Assembly: GCA_000499405.2 (NCBI GenBank)
Contig: HG738139.1
Span: 1,656,978 to 1,720,977 of the forward strand
Length of the DNA stretch: 64,000 nucleotides
Direction of reading: 5' to 3'
Source: Onchocerca volvulus
Taxonomy: Eukaryota > Nematoda > Chromadorea > Rhabditida > Onchocercidae
Shown: positions 1-11,791 of the stretch, piece by piece
How positions within the stretch are numbered: position 1 is the stretch's first letter
Layout of the letters: the number at the start of each line of letters is the position of its first letter
The notes under the pieces: model-generated
Databases searched by the model: none
Told to the model about the DNA's origin: nothing
Seen by the model: the letters and a program-made list of their open reading frames with translations, nothing else
Translations under genes and position numbers: made by a program

Positions 1-90
1 ATTGAAAAAAAAGAAAAAAATCTCCAATATATTTAAGTTCAGCGATAATTTTTTTTTTCTTTCATTCATTTCTAACTATAAAAAACAAAC

Positions 91-3000
91 CTCCCACGGC
101 AATAGCAACGTATCGAAAATCGTTTCGACTAAATTTTTCGGCAACATATCCAACACAACGGCAAAGCAAACGGCGGCATCTCCAGCATTTGGATGTTTCT
201 AAAAAATTTAAAATTAGTACTTAATTCCTCACCTCCGATTTTTCTTCTTAGCTTACTTTTTTTCAATTTGCTCATATTTCTCTCGGTTAAAAAAGACTCT
301 AAATAAAGCAAAAGATTTAAAATATTCAAATGTGTAAATACGGCATAATCTTGGGCGCCATATAACTCTATATCTTTCGCAGTTACCTACGTTATTCTCC
401 CAGTAAGATCGCGAGGCCTTTTGATTATAAGCTATAATGTGATTCTCAGTGAAGGCATCCTACCATATTTCAATAAAAACATAATGAATGTTGAAAAGAG
501 TCAAAATCATTTTCTCTGATTTTACGCTAGTGTGACCGTACTATATGTTGGAATAAGATTGTAAATGAGTTACAAATTGATGTGTCCTTTTGCTTGAATG
601 TTAGAAATATATTCTATTGTGATTAAAATCAATAAAAATTAAAAAAAAAATAGTAAAATTTATAAGTAAGCAAATAATTTACCTCTATAACAACCAAAAA
701 ATTTTCAATTAAAGAAATATAATATTTTTCTTCCGGTACTTTATAAGGAACTGTAACCAATATTCTTGATAATGACTGCACAAATCCAAAATCTCCAAAA
801 CAATTTGCACCTGCAAAAACTTTTTTTCAAGGTAGAAATAGAATCGACGAAAATCGCTGATTTGGAATGAAAAGAAAAACAAACCTTCGGTTATCGCTGT
901 TATTAAATGATACAATCCATTCTCCAGCAACAAAAGTTTAGTAATATGCTTGCTTATTGCCTTCTGAAAGTCAAAAAAGATAATAAAATGTACAGTATGA
1001 TAAAACTAATGCTTAAAAACCAATATTTGTGCTAGCGGTATATCTGATGAATAAAATATCTATCGTAAAACTATTCTTCAGCGATAGAATTTGCACTAAA
1101 TGCATTTTTAAATAAATACCATAAAATTCATAACTTACATGCAACCATTTTGGTTGTTTCTTATTTGCAGTTAATAAAATAAACAACGAAGTGATTAACA
1201 TAGGTCTGAAATAACTTCTGTAAAATGATATCCTTTACCAAACAAACATTCTGAGATTATTTCTAAACAACTCGAATAAAACATTATAAAACCACCCCAA
1301 TTATAAGTCTTTGAATAATTATATGATACTCCCAATTATATGTCAGTTAAACAATTACAGATTAATTTGCCGAAAATGTATGTGAAAATAATACCTGTCA
1401 ACACTTAAAATAAATTCTTCATACTTCTCTCTGTGATCTTTTTCACCCAGTTTAATCAGCTACAAGAATATAATATTATGGCGATAAATACTTATTGATT
1501 TTTGATCCCATTTTGCATAAGAACCATAAAAGCAAAAAAAAAAAAAAGCTGACATTCATATTTCTGTTTTTCTGAATAGTTCTCTCATGAAAAATAAAGT
1601 GTTTCGAAATCATAAAGACAAAAAAGATAAGTCTGGAAAAAAACGAAAACCAACAAACCTGTTCATTTAAGCATATATAATCCGCCAGAAATTTCCTCAC
1701 AACACAATTCTTTATCATTTCGCATGAATTCATCAATACATCAAAAACTTCTAACGCTTTTTTCAGCTAAAAATAGTTCATAAATTAGTCATAACATAAG
1801 GATAATATATGGAAAACATCAATCACATAATGCAGACATCATTGACAAATCGATCGTTCAAGCTATGTTGGAGTAATCCGATCGATGATGCGATCAAAAA
1901 ATCCCAGAAATACGAAAAACATAAAACCATAAAAAAGTGAAAAATTCTAGTAGCATACTATGCAGACTAACTAACAACAAGTCTCGTAAAAAATTAACTA
2001 TAATAAAGTTAAGCTATTCCTTACTTTCGTTACTGAAATAGCCTGAATTGCTTCAATTAGAGGTATGGAAAAGCAATCAATAACAGATGTTAACGATATC
2101 TAACATGAATTCTGCCTTAAATTTAAACTCAGAATAAGTTGAAATTTAATCCCCAAACTGCTTGATATTAATAAATTTAAACAATTTCTTGCCATATATT
2201 TTTTAACTAAAGAATATCATCATTAACAAAAATGACCTGCTTCTTTCGAAATTTAATATCGCCAACAATAGGTCTCCAATGCTCCACGAGATTACTCCTA
2301 CCCAGATGTAAAATCACACCTGAATGATAAAACTGGAATGGTAATTAGTTAAGACAAAAAAAAAAAATCATAAAATAAATTTTTAGAGAAAAAGCAAAAA
2401 AAAGTGTTCGAAATTTGTTTCATAAATAATAATTGATAAAAGAAGTAATAAAAAAGATTTTAAAACATCGGGATAGGAAATTTAGAAAGAAAAAACCATT
2501 CACCATCATCAACATATGGTCGAACTGCTGTTGGAATGATAAATTCAAATGCTGTTTCTATAATTGATAATTGGTTAATCGACAGTAGAATTGATGGGTT
2601 ATTTGACGTCTTACGCATATGCTCCAGAAGTTCCGCTACCTACAAACAATACTCTAAACTGTGAATAGTAACCAAAATTCTACAGAAAGAAAAATTATTA
2701 ATTTCTAAAAGAATGATTTAAAAAAAAAAAAAAAGAAAAAAAACCAATAAAAAAGGTAAAAAGTATACAAATGGTAACCTTTTTTAGCAAATATAACATG
2801 CAGTAAGAATAATGAATTCGATAATCCATTTCAGATTCAACGATATCTGTGGTAGGTGATGGTGGTGAGGGTGATAAAGTGGGAGACCTAGAATGATTGT
2901 GATCACTCAACAGAGTAATCTCGCCAGTATCCGAATTACATGGAAGATTTTCCGAATTTGGTAATGGGTATTCCTCATCCAACCGTGGATCTATCAATCC

Positions 3001-3479
3001 TTTGCTTCGCATCAGACGTTCCAAATGTATCGTTTGATGTTTCAATGGATCGAATGGTAATCGTCTTACTTTCGGTAAACTCAAAGCTGAAAAATTTATA
3101 TGTGCAAAAATATTTTAAACTCTTATTTTACAATTCAAATGGCTTATAAAAAGTATTCTTTGATTTCCAGATGATAAATAAAAAAAAAGGGGGACTAGGA
3201 AATTTCCGAAGGATTCCCTAATAATGATTAAAAACTACTAAAAATTTCATTTATTATAAAACTACTTTATCTTTTTTCAAAATCAGCTGAAATTCATCTT
3301 TTGTGAAGATTACAGCGTGTCCATACAACTATGTTAAATAACAGCATATATACCAACGTGACATGTACCTTAATCATGAAGCATGAAATAGTTGATTCAA
3401 TTTCAACATAAAACTGAAACTTACGCGTGCATCCCATTTGTATCAAATAGAAATAATCGTGAATAGTTATTTGATCCAT
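91..3479 (-). CDS. Helical-repeat protein, TANGO6/Rtp1-like (3' end missing)
   Basis: Eleven exons read in phase on the minus strand: 3479-3425, 3086-2779, 2639-2504, 2319-2237, 2099-2025, 1766-1659, 1459-1395, 1205-1139, 963-885, 810-683 and 198-91. They give 404 codons before the gene runs off the left edge. The start ATG directly follows a possible acceptor (CTTCTGTTAAG), which fits trans-splicing. The translation is mostly short amphipathic helices, as in HEAT/ARM proteins. An acidic Ser/Pro-rich loop occupies roughly residues 70-105, and a GVILHLGRSNL stretch follows PTAVRPY. The later segments (VPYKVPEEKYYISLIENFL, then LDMLPKNLVETIFDTLLLPW) recall TANGO6/Rtp1, a protein linked to Golgi organisation and RNA polymerase assembly. 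That family call rests on memory and is tentative. The exon chain is well supported because phases agree at every junction. Another HEAT-repeat protein is the main alternative. Confidence 0.6.
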
Positions 3480-3926
3480 CTTAACAGAAGCAGGATACAA
3501 AACAATGAGAGATCTGAAAACATAAAAATGAAAAAAAAAAAAAAAAAAGAAATAAAAAGAAAAATTGAAGAAAGTTCTAATAAGTTTATTATTGAGATTT
3601 GTGATAACCTGGTTAGTTCAAAGCAATGCGTTCAAAACACCAACAAGACTGCACTTCTGTATGCCGGAAATACTGAGTTAGCAATCGTTAAGTCGTTCCA
3701 TCAAATCGACTCATTGAAAATCATGCCAATCAGATCATCTGAATTCTCGATGGCTAAGGCAAATGATGCCCTATCCACCGACTGGAACTTTTACTTCACC
3801 AATATGACCGCCTTCACCTATGACTTCCCGCACCTTTACCACAAAACGAAATGCTCAAGTTTTACGAGAAATATCAATTTTGATGCCCCAAGTGATGGTC
3901 TATCGCTTTCTGAAATTAATCGTTGA
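3438..3926 (+). other. Unexplained plus-strand open reading frame with coding-like codon bias
   Basis: A 162-codon frame is open on the plus strand between two minus-strand genes; its first part is antisense to the first exon of the helical-repeat gene and crosses an A-rich run. From about 3588 to the stop at 3924 the codons are enriched for the RNY pattern, and many end in C (ACC, GCC, TTC, GAC, AAC). Neighbouring genes mostly use A/T-ending codons. All three minus-strand frames in the same stretch are broken by stops about every 20 codons. The translation (e.g. ALSTDWNFYFTNMTAFTYDF) matches no family I recognise. It could be the last exon of an unplaced gene, a retrocopy, transferred DNA or chance. 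No clear acceptor or promoter was found. Confidence 0.35.
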
Positions 3927-4147
3927 AAGATCTTTAACTCTGAAATAATTCAATTCCAATTATGCAACTAAATATAATTTCATCCGATACTTCGTCCCAT
4001 ATCCACTTCCCGTTATTTCTTTTGTGACTGGATATATTTCAATAAAAATTTTGATTGGAAGTTTCAAGAAGACGGTAATAAGTGGCTTTACCATAATAAA
4101 AAAAACCAAAAGAAAATTGAAAAAAAACAACTTTTTTAATGAAATGA

Positions 4148-4153
4148 TTTATT
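4148..4153 (-). promoter_or_regulatory. Poly(A) signal AATAAA of the eEF1B gene
   Basis: AATAAA on the minus strand lies 30 nt beyond the eEF1B stop codon, a normal distance for a nematode 3' end. It leaves about 670 bp to the next minus-strand start at 3479. Confidence 0.6.
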
Positions 4154-4182
4154 CTTCAACAAAATCAACAATAAAACATTCG

Positions 4183-7100
4183 TTATACTTTATTGAAAGC
4201 TACAATATCAACCGATTGTACTAAATCATCGAAAGCCATAATTTGCTCTTCCAACCAATCCGAAGACACTTTCTCATCTTCCACCACACAACAGATCTGG
4301 AAAAATTAATTTTCTTTAAGCAGTGCTTAAATTCTAAATTACAAAAAATTTTAACTTTTATCAAAATTTATAATATACAGAAGTTAAATTTTTCAGAATT
4401 ACCCAAACACTGTTATATACAGAAGTTAAATTTTTCAGAATTATCCAAACACTTTTAATATCATCAACAACATCGATATCATTATATCTAATGTTCTAAA
4501 TTTTGTCACCACCAAAAAAATTTTTTTCGTTTGTTTTCTTTTTCAGATAATCCTGTCATTAGCATAATTCAGACTATCAAGCTGCTATATATTTTATTAA
4601 ATGTTGTATATATCAGCATTATTTATTATCATTTTCTTTTGATTCTGTCTTATACGTCCTGAACAATAATCCAAATCTACAGTAGCTCTTTTCTTCGAAG
4701 TCATATTTGCAAATACTATAAAAAAAAAACGGAAACTAACAAGCACTCATCAATATATCACAACGAAACCGAGGATAAGTCCTACGACAAAAAATAATTA
4801 AACATACAACAAAAAAAAAAAAATATATATACTAAAAAACAAACTAGAAGTTAAATACCTAAAATAAATCAAACTACCATACTCCCCCCAAAATAAAGCA
4901 GCAAAACCAATACTAGAGTACTCCACATTAAATCTTCGTATTAATCACTTTCACATTCAGAAAGATCAAAAGAAGCCCAATGAAAATCAACAAGACAAAA
5001 AAGGAAAAACAAAAACTAAAAGACAAACATTAACCCTTACTAAATAATAAAAAAAAAAAAAAAAAACCAACAAATAAAAAGAAAAAGCAATCTCATAAGT
5101 TTGCTTGCTCCAATAAAAGAATATTTTCTACCCCTAAAAACACCAGTAAAGCAAATACATACTTGAAGTTTTTTAATTCCATATGCAACAGGCAAAACTT
5201 TTGCTGCTCCCCAAACAAGTCCATCTAGTTCAATCGTCCTTATATTTTTCTCGATATCAGCTATTTCAATCGAATCATCCCATGGCTTTACATCAAAAAT
5301 GATGTTTGACTTGGCGATCGTAGCTGGCTTTTTCGCTTTTTTCTCTTCATATGCCTTCAAAATTTCGATTTAAGATATTTTATTATAATGATTGTTCTGA
5401 AATAGCTGTAAAAATCAGCATTTTATAATTTCTTACATTGCTTCAAAAATATCTTTTTTTTCTGTTCTAAAAGGTATTTAACTTTTATGAAGGTTCTAAA
5501 AGGAAAATATTATTCCTTTGATCCGATTGTTACATTCACAGCTGTTTTCTGGCTAATCAAAAATAGATACCACCTTTATTATTTCAATGGGACATCGTTC
5601 CTTAGTCCGATGAACTGCTATCAACTTGACAAAATATCTCGTAATTTTTTTCAGTTTACATTAAGGAATAGTCTAAAGATATCTTTAAAATGGAAATCAT
5701 AATTAATCAACTCAGAACATTTTCCAGGAAGTTGCAATAGATAAGACTTAAAGATCACTACTCTTTTTAATTGTAATATCTCATTATGTCTGTTCATTTA
5801 TGTTTATTATTTTGAAATGATCATATTCTGACTTCTAAATAAGTCACATTATAAGCCGATTTCTAGCAACTAACAATTAAAATAATGTAATATAATCATA
5901 TTGAGTTAATGCATATATATATATATATATCAAAATTTCGTGGGGATTTGGAAGGATAAATATATCTGTTTAAAAATTTCGAAACAGATATAGTGTCTCT
6001 CCAATTTTTCAGGAACTTTTAATATCACTGATTCGTTATTTCGTTGTGCAACATTTCAAATGACGATATCACATCGAAAAATCTCAAATATTTTTCAATT
6101 TATTCTTCTATCCTCTCACAGATCTCATTTATAAATACTGTAAGACAAAAAGCTATGTCAAGAATGAGACAATCAACACAAGCTTTTTCAATATAGTATT
6201 TGAGAATATTTAAAAACAAATAAAAGACTTGCCTTAAGCCGTGCAGCAGTTATGCGTGCTTTTTCTTCGTCATCTTCATCATCTGAACCAAATAAATCAA
6301 TGTCTTCATCGAGCTCTTTTTTTTCGAGATCCCCATCAGCAGAAGTCATCGGAGTAGGCCATCTAAACAAAAATTTCCAAAACTTTATTCGTCGCTCTTT
6401 TATCAAAAATCAATCAAACCTAACAATCAGTGATTTAATCGAGAAAGGGAATCATGTCATAATGGATAATGATCGTTTGCATCCTACGGCAAACTTGTAA
6501 CCAAACCAATAAAACATAGGAAGAAAAAAAGAACAACATAATATAAGCTATTTTACCATCCTAACTGAATCTCAAATAATTTCTCCATTAAATATTTTAA
6601 TCATATAAAATTTCCTCGGAACAAATTTAACAGTATAAAAGATTCAGGATGGCTTTCTTGTTATATTCTTTTAATGTAGAATTATTTTTAAGCGAATATA
6701 TTAATTATCAAGCAATTATAAAATAAGAGGAAAGCAAAATTACGATTTTCGCTCTTCGTCGCTGAAACTTCCTATATTTCGGTACCAACGCAAAACATTA
6801 GCATATTTCGTTGCTGGTTCTGAAGTGAGCGATTTGAACAGCTGTACATCATCGCCAGATGGTGTGTATCTGAAAAGCATATTCCTACAACTGATTAGTC
6901 CCGATCAACACGAAAAACATGAAATGAAGTGGTTAATAATGATATTCGCATATACTACCACTTCTTCGAGAATACTTATCATTTCAAGCTGCTTCCGGTA
7001 CCATCAATTCTTATTTCTCCTCTATTCTTTAAATCATAATTATCAACAGCAATGAAATCTCGCAATAAAATTGTACAAAGATAATGAAGTTAGAGTTATA

Positions 7101-7449
7101 TAAAAAAAGAAAAATGCGTAAACAAAAAAGTCAATAATAATCCTAAATAAGATCTGTAATACTACTTATAATTTGCCTTTCTCATGAAATTCTGAGAATT
7201 TTAGAATTGCTCACTATCAATCTCTGTTTAATATGCATTTCTTATCTCATAAGAAAAAAATTTACTTTAGCAAATTCTTCAATGTACAAAAAAAGAGAAA
7301 AAAAATACAAACGATGAAGAAATGGAAAATAAAAAAAGAAATCACAAAAATAAGTAAACAAATTACCCGGATGCATAGGCGAAATTCTCCAAATGCCTAT
7401 TAAAAGCTGCTAATCCATTATCTGCCTTCAAATCATACATTGTCGCCAT
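4183..7449 (-). CDS. eef-1B: Translation elongation factor 1B, beta/delta-type guanine-nucleotide exchange subunit
   Basis: Five exons (7449-7367, 6869-6744, 6362-6233, 5354-5163, 4296-4183) join in phase to a 214-residue protein, the usual length. The protein recharges eEF1A with GTP during translation elongation. Residues 1-70 form the GST-like N-terminal region ([20 protein letters not shown]). An acidic linker follows, with [14 protein letters not shown] around residue 96, the classic casein kinase 2 site. The C-terminal exchange domain reads [12 protein letters not shown], then [20 protein letters not shown], then a [10 protein letters not shown] strand. The intron between exons 3 and 4 (6232-5355) appears to start with GC (AAG|GCAAGT). 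Only this donor keeps the conserved LKAYEEKK junction; the one GT alternative would delete conserved residues. An AATAAA lies 30 nt after the stop. The gene is identified with high confidence. Confidence 0.95.
4374..4457. repeat. Two-copy 42-bp tandem duplication in the last eEF1B intron
   Basis: Two nearly identical copies with a 42-bp period, each beginning TATACAGAAGTTAAATTTTT, lie side by side. They differ by about one base in the core. This is an intronic local duplication with no visible function. Confidence 0.8.
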
Positions 7450-8640
7450 GTGTGAGAAAGAAATTACCTGTCGATTTGGTAAAAGTTTATATTGTTAATC
7501 TCTATTGAAAATATATCAAATATAACATAAAATACAGAAAAATACCAAAGGGATCAAAAAAGCACAATGGGAAAAAATTGACAACTTATCAGTTATAAGT
7601 AGCGGAATTTATTATAAAATCAAATATATTTTTTCTTCTTTTGGAATGTCTCAAAAATTATCTACTTTTTATTTAAATAAGCAATATGCATCTATTTAAT
7701 GTAAATCATTCTTGGCCAAAAAAGATTTGAAGAAAAATTACTGAATATGAATTCTTGAATTTATATTATACACATAAAATTACCAATCCTTCTAAAAATT
7801 TAACTAACTAGTATTTTTGCAAATAAGAATAATCACACAGAAATTATTTTCAAATATAGCAAGGATAAAACTTTCACAATTTTGGGACGAAATCTAAATT
7901 AGTAATACCTTATAACTTCTTGATTCAAACTGTTTTGAAAATTTGCAGCAATCTGAACTAACCAGCTACTAGGTCATTTATCTCGATACTCATCGAAAAA
8001 GAAGGAAATACTCATCTAATTAGTTTCATTATTTCTACTATTAAATGAATATCATGTATAGTCCTTAAAATAGTCCCGTCTAATACTCAAGTAATATTTC
8101 TTTCAATGAAAATAATTATGCATAATTTCATTCTTTTTTTTTGGATGAATATTGAACGAAATTTAAATTCGTCAAAAATTTCATAAACATACAAAAAAGA
8201 ATTCTTCAACTGACTCTCTCATAATTCCTGGAACTTAAATCTCAAATCGACAAAACAGCAAGAGGAAAAACCCCCTGCCCGACCCCCGCGACTTCCCGAA
8301 CCAGAATCTCCACCCATCGAGAAAACCGTACAAAAGCCGCTTAAGGTATCTCAATTATTTTACTGTCATAATCACTGCTGAAATTCTTTGCAAGACCTAA
8401 AATCTCTGTCGCAGCACAAAATTTGACGAATTCATTTTGTTGAAATGTAGTTTTTGGAAATTTCACTGGGATTATATTATTCCGAGTGTTCTTGATGAAT
8501 CATTATTGTTACCATTATTACAGGTAATTATGTGGTTAATAAAACAATTAGAAGCAAAAAAATCTCGAAATATTGAAACCTAAATTTGTTGAAAAGAAAT
8601 CCATCTGTTTCCAAATTGTTGAAGTTGATAAACGAATGGA
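7450..8640. other. Divergent intergenic region, eEF1B / chimaerin
   Basis: About 1.2 kb separates the start codons of the divergently transcribed eEF1B (minus) and chimaerin (plus) genes, so it should contain both promoters. Apart from the candidate proline-rich exon at 8259-8345 it is AT-rich and without recognisable genes. Confidence 0.6.
8259..8345 (+). CDS. Candidate proline-rich exon (possible alternative 5' exon of chimaerin)
   Basis: An 87-nt, markedly GC-rich segment is bounded by an acceptor (CAAAACAG) and a donor (AAG|GTATCT). It is open in one frame for exactly 29 codons, phase 0 at both ends, with a PPARPPRLPEPESPP core typical of SH3-binding linkers. It stands out from the AT-rich surroundings. 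Joining it to chimaerin would need a weak acceptor at GAATGGAG|GAAGAA, just after the proposed start; phase would be kept. It could instead belong to an unplaced gene or be chance. Confidence 0.35.
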
Positions 8641-11600
8641 ATGGAGGAAGAAATTGGATATTGGAAGCAAAATTTGTATTTGCTTCAAGAAGCTGCACCA
8701 CGACCATTTCCTGTTAAGTGTGCAATATCACCAGAATCCTCACCGCCGCAGGTGTTTTATTTACAATTTTTTTTTTTCATTGAATATTTGTGATATTTGA
8801 TTACCAACATAGAAAGTTGGAAATTGATTTGCTATATTCGCGAATAAATTAAATTTGCTCAAAATATTATGCAAATTAATATTTTATTTAATATCAGTTT
8901 ACATATTTTATTTAAATTGAGTCAAAACTGGTCGTTGATATTAAAATTAAATTAAACTAATATTGTCGTGAATACTGAATTAAAAATGTTATTTGGGAAT
9001 TGAAGTGTTATAGTGCCGAAATTAAATCAAGTTAAAACAAAATTGTGTTATGATTAAATTGAGTCGAAAATATTAAATTGGAATTGATGTTGGAGTGAGA
9101 TTGGATAAAAATTGGTGTGTAATGTTGGAATTGAATTAAAATTGGCGTTGATATTGAAGTTAAGTGATTGCTACAATTTCATAATGTTTGTATCTTGTGG
9201 GTTATAGTTGTATGCTTTCCACTTTTCTATTTCTTTTTTTTTGCCATGATATTTTGTTATTTTTTACGAAACTTAAAATTTTAAATAATTATATGATTGT
9301 GTCTGCATCTTATATTTATTGTCAAGACAGATGATATCGTATTTCATCTTCATTTTTTCTCTCATGCTTAAAATTAATATTTCAGTATGGTGCCGAATTC
9401 CATGGTTTAATCGAGCGAGAAGCAGCGGATAATATGTTGTTAGAAGCTGGTGAAGGTGCTTTTTTGGTACGAGCGTCGAGACGTTCACCTGGTGCTAATA
9501 CATTATGTATGTTTTTCGATGGACGTGTATTAAACTATAAGCTATTCTATGATGGTATGCATTATGTTGGCGAAAAAAGGTGAATAATTAATACTTATTT
9601 TATACGGAATTACTTCACAATAATCATATCACAATAATCATATCAGTGGCTTTTTTTACGTGAAATAATTAGCCATTATTTAAACTTCTGATGTTATATG
9701 TGTTGCATTGATTTTTTGTTCAGTGTAAGAAATTAAGGATCGATTTATTGTTATGAAGCAATTTCAAATAATTAAATATCGAGCTCCAGGTTAAGTTGAT
9801 AATATTAAAAAGATAATAGAACTATTTCTGGGAACTTTTTAAAGAATTAATATCTAATAGATTAGAAACATGATGGTATTGTGGTTCTAGACTAAATCTC
9901 AAAAAAAAAAAAAAAAAACAAGATCAGAACTATCATCATTTGAAGATAAGCATAAAAGGAAGATTGTCGTTATGCATGATTATCTTCGATAGCAGTATTG
10001 CTGTCTTAAAAGTTTTATGCAGACTTTATTGAAACATCAAATGAAAATTAAGTTTAGATTCGAACATTTGGAGGATTTAGTCGCAGATGGATTGATAACG
10101 ATGCATATGGAGAAACATGCAAATGATTATATACAACGTATGGCGGATGAAGCGATTTATGAGCAAAGTCCTTATTCGCAGTATCAAAAAGCAACCGATT
10201 GTCGGCGACAGCCATGTGCTCGATGTCATAATTTCACACCAGCTACATTCCGAATACCACATTATTGCGATTATTGTCGCAATTTTATGTGGGGACTTGT
10301 CCAACAGGTTTTTCTTTTTTTTTTTTTTTTTTCCTCTTTTTATGAAATGTGAATTTATGGACATGTTTATTTGTCTTTAGAAATAAAACTAGATGATTAT
10401 TTTACAAAGTTCCCTCTCTTCAATAAAGATCATACAGATAAAATAACAGAATTCCATATTCTCCCATTTCTAAATCAGGTAATTCACTGATTTGCTCATG
10501 TATGTGCCTATGATTTCCGAAACCGCACTGGATTATATATTCATACATTTCACTTAAAAATTACTCAAAAATTGAGACTGAAATAGGAGATATCTAAATG
10601 TAATGATAATTTTTAGGGTGTTAAGTGCGAAGATTGCGGTTTCTGTGCTCATAAGAAATGCAGCGAGCGTACTATACATGACTGCCGACCGGAGGCAAAA
10701 TATGTAAAACGGATGTTTGCTGTAGATATTAGTACTTTATGTATGGCACATGCTGTAAGCATTCCACCTGTTGTTTCTGCTTGCATTAGCGAGGTTGAAC
10801 GACGTGGTTTGCGTGCTGAAGGAATCTACAGGGTTTGTTTGTTATCTTTTTAAAATAATTTAATAGTCTTTTTAACTTGAATTAAAATACTTAAAAGAGG
10901 GAGAAAGGGTGGATAAATTTTTTTATTTGTGTCTTTATATGTATAGAAAAACTTCAGTTTCTTCTGTGCCCTTTTTAACCTTCCAACTTCAGTAGTTAAG
11001 ATTAAATTAGACAAATAAAAATAAATATTAGAATTTCGAGAGTCATATATCATCGTACAATTTCAGAAAATTAATCAAACTGGAATTTTATTTCAGGTAT
11101 CCGGTTCTCATGAACAAATGGAAAGATTACGCCGACAATTCGATACTCTGCATAAAGTTGATCTCTCAGTTATCGAAGATATTCATACTGTAGCTGGCCT
11201 TCTAAAGCTATATCTCAGGCTTTTGCCGCAACAACTTGTGCCATTTTCTGTATATCGATCCTTACTTACCGCTTATACCAATAATCGAGCTTTTCACGAA
11301 CGATCAAAAATGTGCAGGTATATTATTGATTTTATGCCGTTAACTACAACACGAATTCCGTTTAGGAAGATCTGATTTTAACAATTGAATACTGACAACT
11401 GAGAAGATGGTATCAAAACTATGTCATGTATCTGTCAGAAATTCATATATTAAAATACGATTATCAAGTAATTATGGAAGAATGTCTGCAATAAAGGATG
11501 GGACTTGTATGTATTAAGTTAAAGAAATCATTAAAATTTATTTTTTTTCGAATTTTTAGGAAAGCTTTGAAAGAACTAAATGAAGCAAATGGCCGGACGT

Positions 11601-11791
11601 TATTGGCAATATTGATGCATATGCAAAGAGTAGCTGACAACAGTTCGGAGAATAAAATGAGTATCGAAAATCTAGCAACTATATTTTCACCTACATTATT
11701 CTGTACCGGTGCTGTTCCAGCATTGCCCCAACAACAGCACCAGCTTCTTCATTTTCTTATCCAGAATCCTAGGATTGTCCCGTTCTCTTAA
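8641..11791 (+). CDS. chin-1: Chimaerin: SH2-C1-RhoGAP Rac GTPase-activating protein
   Basis: Six exons (8641-8751, 9386-9579, 10058-10307, 10617-10832, 11097-11317, 11560-11791) join in phase to 407 residues, close to known chimaerins. The N-terminus (GYWKQNLYLLQEAAPRP) matches the family's YW...LYQLQ segment. An SH2 domain follows from residue 38 with an intact FLVR motif and the YYDG/MHYVGEKR end. The C1 zinc finger starts at His159 and has all spacings (H-x12-C-x2-C-x13-C-x2-C-x4-H-x2-C-x7-C), so it should bind diacylglycerol or phorbol ester. The RhoGAP domain begins near residue 219, with the arginine finger at Arg257 in GIYR and NLATIFSP near the end. It should turn off Rac at membranes in response to DAG. 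In-frame TGA and TAA just upstream support the ATG at 8641, unless an upstream exon is spliced in. Confidence 0.93.

Noticed and set aside
8810..9175. AT-rich repeated words (TTGATATT, AATTAAAATTGG) in chimaerin intron 1
   Set aside because: Too diverged to define a unit; treated as low-complexity drift.
10077..10364. Overlapping alternative frames across chimaerin exon 3
   Set aside because: Shadow frames. Only the frame with the C1 cysteines and conserved SH2 end is real.
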